A DNA stretch of 18,033 nucleotides from the NCBI GenBank assembly GCA_964645935.1, contig CAZYAK010000026.1, forward strand, positions 1 through 18,033, read 5' to 3'. Under the pieces are notes generated by a model. The model searched no databases. It was not told the DNA's origin and saw only the letters and a program-made list of their open reading frames with translations. The DNA is from CAZYAK01 sp964645935. GTDB taxonomy: Bacteria; Patescibacteriota; Gracilibacteria; Peribacterales; Peribacteraceae. The position numbers were made by a program, and so were the translations under genes. Below are positions 8,697 to 15,799 of the stretch, one piece after another (the stretch's first letter is position 1; each line of letters opens with the position of its first letter).

Positions 8697-9878
8697 TCAT
8701 GCCGGCTGCGTCGCCAGCGTGTTGCGCCGCTTCTGCCCCTCTCGCACGTCGCGCAGGAAGATGTCGGCGATACTCGCGATCGGGATGGCGATGAGCATGC
8801 CGAGCACGGGATGGATGATCCACGGGAAGCTTACGCCCACGAGCGCTGCGATGATGATGGCGGTGGCGGGCAGATCCACGGCGTGTTTCATGATGAGCGG
8901 CACCAGGAAGTTATTCTCCGTGAACTGGATGACGTAGTACGCCGCCGTGATCACGATGCCCCATGTCATCCCGCCCTCGGCCAGTGCGATCATGATGGCT
9001 GGCACGGCGCCGAAGAGGGGACCCACATACGGGATAAATTCGGTGAAGCCCGCAAGCAACGCCAGCGTGAGCGCGTACGGCATCTTGAGCGCCGTGAGGA
9101 TCACGAAGGTCATTCCACCGATGATGCAGCACAGCATCAGTTGGCCGCGGATCCAGTGCCCCAGCTTGTCGTTGATGCGCTGGGCCCGCTCGTCCAGGTA
9201 CGGCCACATCCGCTCCGGGAAAAATCGGCGGAACCAGGCGTAGATGCGCGCGTGGTCAATCTGCAGGAAGAACGCGGAGAGCATCACGATGAACGCATCG
9301 CGCACAAACGCGAGGACGGATCCGGCCAGACCCGTCAGGAACTGCACCGATCCCGCGGCCACCCCTGACAGCGCCGCGCTGATGCGCTCCAGCGCGTCGG
9401 GCCCGTTGAGGGCCAGGTTCCGGAGTGTCATCCGTAGCAGGATGGTGAGGCGCACGTTCATCTCTTGTGACAGGAGCGGCACGGAGATCGTGCGTTCGGT
9501 GAGCATGCGCTGCACTTCGGTGTCCGCCAGCCGCGCGATCTCGCCCACTTGCTTGGCGATCACCGGCACCAGCGAGAACACGAGCAGCATCGCCACCGTC
9601 AGGAACACCGCGTAATGCAGGAGGATGGCTAGACTTGGCTGCACGCGCCACCGTCGCAGGTAGCGCACGCCAGGATCGATGACCGTGGCCAGGAGCAGTC
9701 CCAGCAGGAACAGCACGATGATCCGTTGCAGCGTGATCGTGATGAGCACCCCTGCCACGATGGCGAGCACCGCGAATGCCGCACGCACCACGCTCGGGAG
9801 CGACACGATGCCCCGCACCTCGCGGCCCGGGGAGGGTGCGGGGGGGGTCTCCGCTGCGGATGGATGTCGCTTGGGCAT
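8697..9878 (-). CDS. AI-2E/PerM family transporter
   Basis: A 393-aa polytopic membrane protein of the UPF0118/PerM (AI-2E transporter) family. It has the expected pattern: two N-terminal hydrophobic helices, a third, a long amphipathic soluble region, and a C-terminal helical block. The diagnostic stretch FIPYVGPLFGAVPA and the following NNFLVPLIMKHAVDLP are present. Family members export small solutes such as autoinducer-2 or act in Na+/H+ antiport; the substrate here cannot be told. ATG 9878 is used because the region before it is not conserved; a GTG at 9902 is also in frame. TATCCT (9896-9891) is a possible -10, giving a leader of about five bases. The short N-terminal tail is Pro-rich. 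Confidence 0.88.
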   Translation of the reverse strand: MPKRHPSAAETPPAPSPGREVRGIVSLPSVVRAAFAVLAIVAGVLITITLQRIIVLFLLGLLLATVIDPGVRYLRRWRVQPSLAILLHYAVFLTVAMLLVFSLVPVIAKQVGEIARLADTEVQRMLTERTISVPLLSQEMNVRLTILLRMTLRNLALNGPDALERISAALSGVAAGSVQFLTGLAGSVLAFVRDAFIVMLSAFFLQIDHARIYAWFRRFFPERMWPYLDERAQRINDKLGHWIRGQLMLCCIIGGMTFVILTALKMPYALTLALLAGFTEFIPYVGPLFGAVPAIMIALAEGGMTWGIVITAAYYVIQFTENNFLVPLIMKHAVDLPATAIIIAALVGVSFPWIIHPVLGMLIAIPIASIADIFLRDVREGQKRRNTLATQPA

Positions 9879-9926
9879 CTGCGGAGTGTGAGGATACCGC
9901 ACGGGCGGACGGGTGGCGAGCGCGGT

Positions 9927-10799
9927 TCAGCGTGTGATGGACACAAGGCCCGTCTCTGCCAGCGGTGCGGACACCGTTACGCGGCCACCGGGCTCGCGCG
10001 AGACGTAGTAGCCGGTACCGTCGCCCTTGGGCGCACGCGGGTCGCGCGGGATGGCCGGGAGATACGTGGGGACGAGGGCGCCCAGATCCAGAAGCCCGCG
10101 GCACGAGACACCCTTGGAGGCACACAGCTCCTGGGGCTCGGCGGGGATGGGGGAGGGGAACGCGCCGTTGCGGTCTACGGAGTATTGCGCCAGGCCACTC
10201 ATGACGGATGTGACGTCCTGCTTGCGCTGGTTGTCGCGCGACGCGGGCACGGAGGCCTGCTGTGTGGGTGCGGGGGCTGGCGGGGGCGCTGTCGCGGAGG
10301 AATCCTGCTGGCGCGAGCGCGAGCGGATGGTCTGCATGAGCACGGTGGCCTGGTCAATCTCTCGCTCCGACATATTGTCGGCGAAGTACTGCTCGATGGC
10401 GTCGCGGTCGGGAAGCTCGGCGCCCGCGCTCTCGGCGGTCACCAGCCACGCGAAGGCACGCACGTCGTTCTGGGATGCGCCTTGTCCGGTGTAGTACATC
10501 ATGCCGAGTGCGAGCATCGCGTCGGTGCTGCCGGCATAGGCCTTGCGTTCCAGTTGCTGGATGCGCGTTTCCGAAGGGCGCGTGACGTGGCAAATCGGGA
10601 GCTCGGTGCACTTGATGCGGCGGCAGGCGCCATCCTGCACCATGCCCGCGCGGCCGCCGCCGGACGAGCATTCGATGCTCGTGCGCAGCAGCTCCTCGGT
10701 CGTAGGACACAAGTTTGGCTGGACGTACGTGGCTGCGGTCGCGAGCAGCGGCGAGAGGAAGAGGGCGGTGACGAGGAAAGCCAGGCGGGAAGGACGCAT
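9927..10799 (-). CDS. Exported Sel1-repeat protein with pilin-like C-terminal domain
   Basis: A 290-aa exported protein. Residues 1-23 form a signal peptide. A Cys-rich segment follows (C31, C44, C59, C64, C70). About residues 85-160 match Sel1-like repeats (AYAGSTDAMLALGMMYYTGQG and AFAWLVTAESAGA), a helical protein-interaction fold. A Pro/Ala/Gln linker (165-190) leads to a pilin-like domain (190-290) with C226, C233, GLLDL and GRVTVSAP, closely resembling the protein at 8149-8643. The role is probably extracytoplasmic assembly or interaction; this is inferred. ATG 10799 opens the signal peptide and lies seven bases after TAGACT. An in-frame ATG at 10850 overlaps the ABC gene stop (ATGA) and would extend the N-terminus by 17 residues. 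Confidence 0.75.
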   Translation of the reverse strand: MRPSRLAFLVTALFLSPLLATAATYVQPNLCPTTEELLRTSIECSSGGGRAGMVQDGACRRIKCTELPICHVTRPSETRIQQLERKAYAGSTDAMLALGMMYYTGQGASQNDVRAFAWLVTAESAGAELPDRDAIEQYFADNMSEREIDQATVLMQTIRSRSRQQDSSATAPPPAPAPTQQASVPASRDNQRKQDVTSVMSGLAQYSVDRNGAFPSPIPAEPQELCASKGVSCRGLLDLGALVPTYLPAIPRDPRAPKGDGTGYYVSREPGGRVTVSAPLAETGLVSITR

Positions 10800-10846
10800 G
10801 GTCACGAGTCTACGCCCAGAGTCCGGCCGCGCCCAGCGCGCGACGG

Positions 10847-12625
10847 TCATTCTCCCAGGAATCCGCCGGCCTGTAGCTCGTAGAGCGCGCGGTACGCACC
10901 GCTCTCTCGCTTCACGAGCACATCGTGCGGACCCTCCTCCACGATGTGTCCGTCCTCGATGACGAGGATGCGGTCGGCTTTCTTGATGGTGGAGAGGCGG
11001 TGCGCGATCACGATGGATGTGCGGCCCTGCATCAGGCGCTCCAGCCCTTCTTGGATGAACGCCTCGGAGTGCGAGTCTAGGCTGCTCGTGGCCTCGTCGA
11101 GTACGAGGATGGGCTTGTCTGCGAGGATGGCGCGCGCGATGGCTACGCGCTGGCGCTCGCCGCCGGAGAGCTTCACTCCGCGCTCGCCCACCAGGGTCCG
11201 GTAGCCCAGGGGCAATCTCTCCGTGAACTCGTGGGCGTGGGCGAGCTTGGCGGCGCGCTCGATGTCCTCCGGCGTCGCGCCCGGCGATCCGTACGCAATG
11301 TTCTCCGCGATCGTGCGATGGAAGAGGATCGGATCCTGCGACACCAGCGCGATGCTGGAGCGCAGACTCTCCTGCGTAATGCTGGAAATATCCTGCCCGT
11401 CGATGCGCACAGCACCCTCTTGCGTGTCGTACAGACGGAAGAGGAGCTTCACGAACGTGCTTTTGCCGCCACCCGAATGCCCCACCAGCGCCACACGCTC
11501 TCCGGAGCGGATCTCCACGGAGAAGTCCTTATAGATCCAGCGCGAGGCGGCGTCGTAGCGGAATCCTACCCGTTCGAAGACGATACGGCCCTCCGTAGCA
11601 CAGAGTGCAGTTGCCTTCGCGCGGTCGCTGACGTGTAGGGGTTGCATCGAGAGCGCCACCATCTCCTTGCAGTGGGCCATGTTCTGGAGGAAATCGCGCA
11701 AATTGCGGCCGATCTCGGACAGCCGAGCCCACAGCTGTCCTACGTAGAACGTGACCACGATGAACCCGCCCGCGGTGAACTCCCCGCGGGACCACAGCTG
11801 CACGGCAAGGAGCAGCACCGCACCCTCGATGAGGATGAGCGCGAGAAACTGTATCAGGTTGAAGACCGTGCCCACACTCCACGTCTTTCGCACTCTCAGG
11901 CGCCACTCGCTGAGCAGCCCGGCGTGCCGCGTGTCCTCGCGGCTCTCGGCGCCGAATGCCTTTACGAGCGCGTTGCCCGTGAGGGTATCCACGGCGTTGG
12001 CCGAGATTTTGGTGTCGTGCTCGTCCACCCACTCGTGGTAGCGCGAAAGGATGAGATTGAGGCCGATGGAGAGCGCAGTAAAGAGCACCATGCCCACGAG
12101 CATCACCACCGCGATGAGCGGTGCGTACGCGGCCAGCACCGCGGTGAGGCCCACGGTGATCACCACGGCCGGCAGAAAGTTAAACCACACGCGGTCCAGG
12201 ATGTTTTCCACCGCGTCCACGCCGCGGCGGATCTTCCGCGCGCTGGCACCCGCGAAAGCGTTGACATGGAACCCCGTGGAGAGCCGCTGCACGTGCCCGA
12301 ACACATCGGCGTCGATCTGCGGCATAATGGCCGACTCGGTGTATCCGAGTATGAGGACGGCCACCTGGTCGAATACTGCCCACAGCGCCGCACAACTCAC
12401 GCCTGCCACTACCATCCACAATGCGTAGCCCACCGCCGTGGGGTCACTGGGAGCACCGGTGGCCACGACGTCGATCGCTTCCTTGTAGAAGAACGGCTGC
12501 GCCAGCGTGGCGACCGTGGAGAGCAAGAGCAGCACGAGCATGCCAAGCAGCGCGCCGAGATGGCGGCGCACGTACGGCCACAGGAAACGGGCCACTTGCC
12601 AGTGCGTGATGCGGGGAGCGCTCAT
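10847..12625 (-). CDS. ABC exporter, fused membrane and ATPase domains (MsbA/LmrA type)
   Basis: A 592-aa half-transporter expected to work as a dimer. Residues 1-330 form the six-helix ABC transmembrane domain type 1. Residues about 345-592 form the ATPase domain with Walker A GHSGGGKST (K388), signature LSGGERQR (486-493), Walker B ILVLDE (D510, E511), D-loop SSLD and switch H542 in IAHRLS. All catalytic residues are intact. The family exports lipids, peptides or drugs; the substrate is not predictable from this sequence. ATG 12625 is chosen because the first helix follows closely; upstream in-frame codons belong to the divergent promoter region. No Shine-Dalgarno is seen. Its stop overlaps a possible ATG of the next gene (ATGA), so it is probably the first gene of the minus-strand train down to 7951. 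Confidence 0.93.
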   Translation of the reverse strand: MSAPRITHWQVARFLWPYVRRHLGALLGMLVLLLLSTVATLAQPFFYKEAIDVVATGAPSDPTAVGYALWMVVAGVSCAALWAVFDQVAVLILGYTESAIMPQIDADVFGHVQRLSTGFHVNAFAGASARKIRRGVDAVENILDRVWFNFLPAVVITVGLTAVLAAYAPLIAVVMLVGMVLFTALSIGLNLILSRYHEWVDEHDTKISANAVDTLTGNALVKAFGAESREDTRHAGLLSEWRLRVRKTWSVGTVFNLIQFLALILIEGAVLLLAVQLWSRGEFTAGGFIVVTFYVGQLWARLSEIGRNLRDFLQNMAHCKEMVALSMQPLHVSDRAKATALCATEGRIVFERVGFRYDAASRWIYKDFSVEIRSGERVALVGHSGGGKSTFVKLLFRLYDTQEGAVRIDGQDISSITQESLRSSIALVSQDPILFHRTIAENIAYGSPGATPEDIERAAKLAHAHEFTERLPLGYRTLVGERGVKLSGGERQRVAIARAILADKPILVLDEATSSLDSHSEAFIQEGLERLMQGRTSIVIAHRLSTIKKADRILVIEDGHIVEEGPHDVLVKRESGAYRALYELQAGGFLGE

Positions 12626-12659
12626 GAAGTTCGGACACGGTACTGCCCCGGGAGCTTCG

Positions 12660-12688
12660 TTGTGAAGAAAAATGTGGTGAAATATTCT
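12660..12688 (+). promoter_or_regulatory. Candidate upstream promoter for the 14-cysteine protein gene
   Basis: TTGTGA (12660-12665), a 17-bp spacer and TATTCT (12683-12688), each 4 of 6 consensus bases, lie in an AT-rich island between divergent genes. It would give a leader of about 40 bases. A second candidate nearer the gene (12702-12729) competes with it. Confidence 0.35.
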
Positions 12689-12701
12689 TTTGACTACTCC
12701 T

Positions 12702-12729
12702 TTGCCAGAAATCGGCCCTCCCGTAGCCT
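12702..12729 (+). promoter_or_regulatory. Candidate leaderless promoter for the 14-cysteine protein gene
   Basis: TTGCCA (12702-12707, 5 of 6), a 16-bp spacer and TAGCCT (12724-12729, 4 of 6) end six bases before the ATG at 12736, so transcription would begin at or within a base or two of the start codon. The same TANNNT-six/seven-ATG arrangement occurs before three other genes here. Confidence 0.5.
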
Positions 12730-12735
12730 TTGAGT

Positions 12736-13722
12736 ATGTTCCCCCGCGGTCCGGTGGCCATCGTCGGTACGGTACTGGCCTTCGCGGGCGTGGTGGCGAG
12801 CTTCGTGCTCGTGCTGCGGACCTTGGCGCCCGCAGATCCTGCGAGGAGCCTGTACCAAGGCGTCCGGGATCCCCTCGTAGCGACCGTGGAACGCGAGGGG
12901 CCAGAGGCGGCGCTGGCGCTGCTGCGGCAGCGCATCGCGGATCCCGCCGTGGCGGGCATCTGCCACGCGCTCGTCCATGAGGTGGGCCAGGCGGCGCGCG
13001 CCAAGCTCGGGACTGACGAGGCACTGCGCACCGACGACGACATCTGCGGCTCGGGCTACACCCACGGGATCATCGAGACGAGCTTTGCGGAGATGGGCGA
13101 TCCTGCCGTCGCCTCCAAGACGTTCTGCCCGCCCAAGCAGGCCAAGTGCTTCCACGGTCTCGGCCACGGGCTGATGTTCGCGTTGGCCAACGACGTGCCG
13201 CGGTCCATCGCCCTCTGCGACGCGCTTGCTGAGCGCTCGGACCGTATCCAGTGCGCGGAGGGCGTGTTCATGGAGAACTTCAACACCGACGAGTCAGTGC
13301 ACCGCACGGCATATCTGCGAACAGACGATCCGTTCTTCCCGTGTCGCGATCAGGCCGAGCCGTACAAGGGCGTGTGTGCCTTCTACGCGCCGCGCTACTA
13401 CGTGCGCCTCCACCCGCAGGCCTACAAGGAGGCGCTTGCTTGGTGCGCCACGTTACCCAAGGGTCCGGCCGACGGCTGCGCCAAGGGAGTGGGGAGTGTT
13501 ACCGCCAAGCAGCACATCAACGACCCCCTCCTGGCGCAGGACGTGTGCGAGGGCGGTGCCGCGGACCAGGTGGGCTACTGCGTGCAGGGCGCCGTAAGCT
13601 ACGTGATCGTGCACCACGCGTCTGTGGCCAAGGGTCAGGAATTTTGTGACGCCCTCCACGACGAACATCGCGCGGGGTGCGAGCGCGTTCTGCAAGAGAG
13701 TGAGCCGTTCTTCGGGGAGTGA
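12736..13722 (+). CDS. Exported 14-cysteine helical-repeat protein, function unknown
   Basis: A 328-aa protein. One hydrophobic helix (about 7-28) near the N-terminus would be an uncleaved signal anchor; the rest lies outside the membrane. It has 14 Cys in a regular pattern. C104, C138, C173, C214, C248, C282 and C315 recur every 33-41 residues, mostly 34, usually as CxxG, and C131, C161, C203, C237, C271 and C304 come 7-12 residues before them. Each unit looks like a short helix, Cys, loop, Cys, Gly, helix, reminiscent of Sel1/TPR repeats pinned by disulfides. His-Gly motifs (YTHG at 108-111, FHGLGHG at 139-145) and CHALVH (76-81) could bind metal. ATG 12736 follows a leaderless-type promoter; a TTG at 12730 is also in frame. 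Its stop abuts that of the convergent dehydrogenase gene. No family name can be given. Confidence 0.8.
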   Translation: MFPRGPVAIVGTVLAFAGVVASFVLVLRTLAPADPARSLYQGVRDPLVATVEREGPEAALALLRQRIADPAVAGICHALVHEVGQAARAKLGTDEALRTDDDICGSGYTHGIIETSFAEMGDPAVASKTFCPPKQAKCFHGLGHGLMFALANDVPRSIALCDALAERSDRIQCAEGVFMENFNTDESVHRTAYLRTDDPFFPCRDQAEPYKGVCAFYAPRYYVRLHPQAYKEALAWCATLPKGPADGCAKGVGSVTAKQHINDPLLAQDVCEGGAADQVGYCVQGAVSYVIVHHASVAKGQEFCDALHDEHRAGCERVLQESEPFFGE

Positions 13723-14730
13723 TCAGGCTTTCTTGGCCTTGAGCGCGGGCAGGTCGCAGACGACTTTGAGCGGATGCACCTGGTGAGCGGGAGCCGTGCC
13801 GGCACGCCAGGCTTCGATGCTCTGGAAGCAATCCAAGAACATGTTGCGCATGCTGTCGTCGGCGTAGAAGGCGATGTGCGGCGTGGCCACCACACGCTTG
13901 TGCTGTACCAGGGCGCGGTTGCCTTTTGCATCCTGCTCGTTCTCTAAGACGTCCAGGAGGGCGTGGGACAGGTGTCCCGATTCCAGTGACGCGAGCAGCG
14001 CCGTGGAATCTACCAGCGAGCCACGTGCGGTGTTGACCAGCACGGAGCCTGGCTTCATCCGCGCCAGCTCCTTGGCGCTAATGAGGTGCTTGGTGGGGCC
14101 GGAGCCGGGGATGTGCAACGTGACAATGTCGCTTGCCGCGAGGAGGTCCTCCAACGGGACGTACCGTATGCCGTAGAACTCCTCCAGCTCGATGGTGCGG
14201 CAGCGGTCGGTGGCGAGGATGCGCATCCCAAACCCCCACGCAATACGCGCGACGGCTCGCCCAATCTTGCCCGTACCCACGATGCCGAGCGTCTTGCCCT
14301 TGAGCGACATACCGCGGAGTCCGTGGTAGGTGAAGTCGCCGCCCGCCACGCGCCGGCTGCCCTCGTGGATGTGGCGCATCGTGGAGAGCAGGAGCGCGAA
14401 CACGTGCTCCGCGATGACGTGCGAGCCGTAGTCCGGCACATTGCATACCGCGATGCCGCGCTCCTCACAGGTGTCCAGGTCGACGTGGTCGTAGCCCACC
14501 GAGCGCGTGCAGAGCAGTTTGAGCTTGGGAAGGCGCGCGATAACCGTGCGCGGGAATGCCACATTCACAAATGTGGAGACAATCTCTGCGTCCTTGCAGG
14601 CGTCCACGAGGGCGTCCTCGGAAAGCCCCGCGGGCGCGAACGCTGCGTCCGGAAAGCGCTCCAAAACGAGCGTACGGTCCTGTGCCTCCACGTCCAGAAA
14701 CACGATGGGGGAAGCGGCAGGAGCCATCAT
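13723..14730 (-). CDS. D-isomer-specific 2-hydroxyacid dehydrogenase (D-lactate dehydrogenase-like)
   Basis: A 335-aa NAD-dependent oxidoreductase that interconverts a D-2-hydroxyacid and the 2-ketoacid, such as D-lactate and pyruvate. It has the substrate domain (CTRSVGYDHVDL), the NAD-binding motif GTGKIGRAVARIA in the middle, NTARGSLVD with the catalytic Arg, LDVLENE with the acidic residue and TPHIAF with the catalytic His. The length is typical of the family. The start ATG at 14730 overlaps the nitroreductase stop (ATGA), so the two are translationally coupled; a second ATG at 14727 follows immediately. The Lys-rich end (LKAKKA) abuts the convergent gene with no gap. Pairing with a nitroreductase suggests a redox or fermentation unit recycling NAD(P)H. 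The exact substrate is unknown. Confidence 0.92.
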   Translation of the reverse strand: MMAPAASPIVFLDVEAQDRTLVLERFPDAAFAPAGLSEDALVDACKDAEIVSTFVNVAFPRTVIARLPKLKLLCTRSVGYDHVDLDTCEERGIAVCNVPDYGSHVIAEHVFALLLSTMRHIHEGSRRVAGGDFTYHGLRGMSLKGKTLGIVGTGKIGRAVARIAWGFGMRILATDRCRTIELEEFYGIRYVPLEDLLAASDIVTLHIPGSGPTKHLISAKELARMKPGSVLVNTARGSLVDSTALLASLESGHLSHALLDVLENEQDAKGNRALVQHKRVVATPHIAFYADDSMRNMFLDCFQSIEAWRAGTAPAHQVHPLKVVCDLPALKAKKA

Positions 14731-15266
14731 TCGTACAGGGTGACGAGATCTTTGAGAGGCGCGCGTTCGTGGTGCTCGCCGGCCTCCTTCTCGCCGCTGC
14801 GATAGCGGCCCAGCATGATGCCGCCCACAACCGCTTCCTGAGGAGGGAGCTTGAGGGCCTCGTGTGCCTCGCCGTGGTGTAACGACACCCAGCAGCTCCC
14901 GATGCCCATGGCCGTCGCGCCCAGCAGCACATGCGTCATGGCCGACATGCAGGAATATTCCAGCTCGCGCAGGTTCCAGACCGGTTCCTGGTTGGCGGGA
15001 CGCGCGGTGCGCAGGCACGTGACCACCACGAAGGCTGAGGCCCCCGCGACGAAGTTGCCGTAGCAGCTAGCATGCATGAGCGCCTCGCGGAGAGAGGGGT
15101 TCTCTACGATGTGGAATCGCCATGGTTGCGTGTTGCCGACGCTCGGCGAGAGGTGTGCCAGCTCGAGGAGGGCTAAAACGTCCTCACGTGGCAAGGGCTC
15201 GTCTTGGTAGTATCGGATGCTGCGCCGGCGTTTGCAGAGTTCCCGGAAGTCGTCGAGGGACATCAT
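14727..15266 (-). CDS. Nitroreductase-family FMN-dependent oxidoreductase
   Basis: A 179-aa flavoprotein of the nitroreductase fold, expected to use NAD(P)H and FMN to reduce nitroaromatic, quinone or other small electron acceptors as a homodimer. Visible marks are the FMN-phosphate motif KRRRSIRYY near residue 12-20, SPSVGNTQPWRFHIV at about 42-56, and GATAMGIGSCWVSLH near 115-130. ATG 15266 is chosen from family alignment; a second ATG follows at 15263. TATACT (15292-15287, 5 of 6) is a good -10 box giving a leader of about 14 bases without a Shine-Dalgarno. It is first in a two-gene operon with the D-2-hydroxyacid dehydrogenase and is divergent from the peroxiredoxin gene. The physiological substrate is unknown. 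Confidence 0.9.
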   Translation of the reverse strand: MMSLDDFRELCKRRRSIRYYQDEPLPREDVLALLELAHLSPSVGNTQPWRFHIVENPSLREALMHASCYGNFVAGASAFVVVTCLRTARPANQEPVWNLRELEYSCMSAMTHVLLGATAMGIGSCWVSLHHGEAHEALKLPPQEAVVGGIMLGRYRSGEKEAGEHHERAPLKDLVTLYE

Positions 15267-15286
15267 GTGGGCTGGGGAATGCCATG

Positions 15287-15325
15287 AGTATACCCCTCCT
15301 CCCGCCATCGCGCAGGCGCTAGAGT
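15287..15325. promoter_or_regulatory. Divergent -10 boxes, nitroreductase (-) and peroxiredoxin (+)
   Basis: On the minus strand TATACT occupies 15292-15287 and drives the nitroreductase gene. On the plus strand TAGAGT occupies 15320-15325 and lies six bases before the peroxiredoxin ATG at 15332. Neither has a clear -35 box. Two genes of redox metabolism share a 65-bp intergenic region. Confidence 0.45.
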
Positions 15326-15331
15326 GTCCGC

Positions 15332-15799
15332 ATGCCCATGCCCACTATCCTCGGGCCCGCCCCCGAAATCGTCCTGCCGGACCAGGATGGCGTACTCCAG
15401 CGGCTGTCCGACCGGAAGGGGAAGTGGACCCTCGTCTACTTCTACCCCAAAGACGACACTCCCGGCTGCACCATCGAATCGTGCGGTTTCCGCGATCGGA
15501 TCGCAGAATTCAGCGCGCGCGGGTGTGAGATTTTCGGCATCAGCGGCGATTCTGTGGAGAGCCACAAGGCGTTCGCGGCCAAGTACCAACTGCCCTTCCG
15601 TCTCCTGGCCGACACCGGGCTCCAGGCCGTCACGACCTACGGTGTCTGGAAGGACGGTATTCTCCTCAGCGGCATCGCGCGCACGTCGTTCCTGGTGGAT
15701 CCCGAAGGGACCATCGCCAAAGTCTACAGCCCCGTGCAGGCGCTGACGCATCCGCAGCAGGTCCTCTCGGATCTCGACTCCCTCGCTCCTCACACATGA
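15332..15799 (+). CDS. bcp: Thiol peroxidase, Bcp/PrxQ peroxiredoxin
   Basis: A 155-aa cytoplasmic peroxiredoxin that reduces hydrogen peroxide and organic hydroperoxides with electrons from thioredoxin. The thioredoxin-like fold and the catalytic stretch PGCTIESCGFRD are clear: C46 is the peroxidatic Cys and C51 the resolving Cys, the atypical two-Cys spacing of Bcp/PrxQ. YFYPKDDTPGC and SFLVDPEGTI are also family hallmarks. ATG 15332 is used, six bases after TAGAGT; ATG 15338 is equally possible. Its TGA overlaps the ATG of the methyltransferase gene (ATGA at 15796-15799), so the two products should be made together. Confidence 0.95.
   Translation: MPMPTILGPAPEIVLPDQDGVLQRLSDRKGKWTLVYFYPKDDTPGCTIESCGFRDRIAEFSARGCEIFGISGDSVESHKAFAAKYQLPFRLLADTGLQAVTTYGVWKDGILLSGIARTSFLVDPEGTIAKVYSPVQALTHPQQVLSDLDSLAPHT

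Noticed and set aside
11642..12733. Long plus-strand frame opposite the ABC exporter
   Set aside because: Antisense shadow; no domain, composition typical of reversed GC-rich coding.
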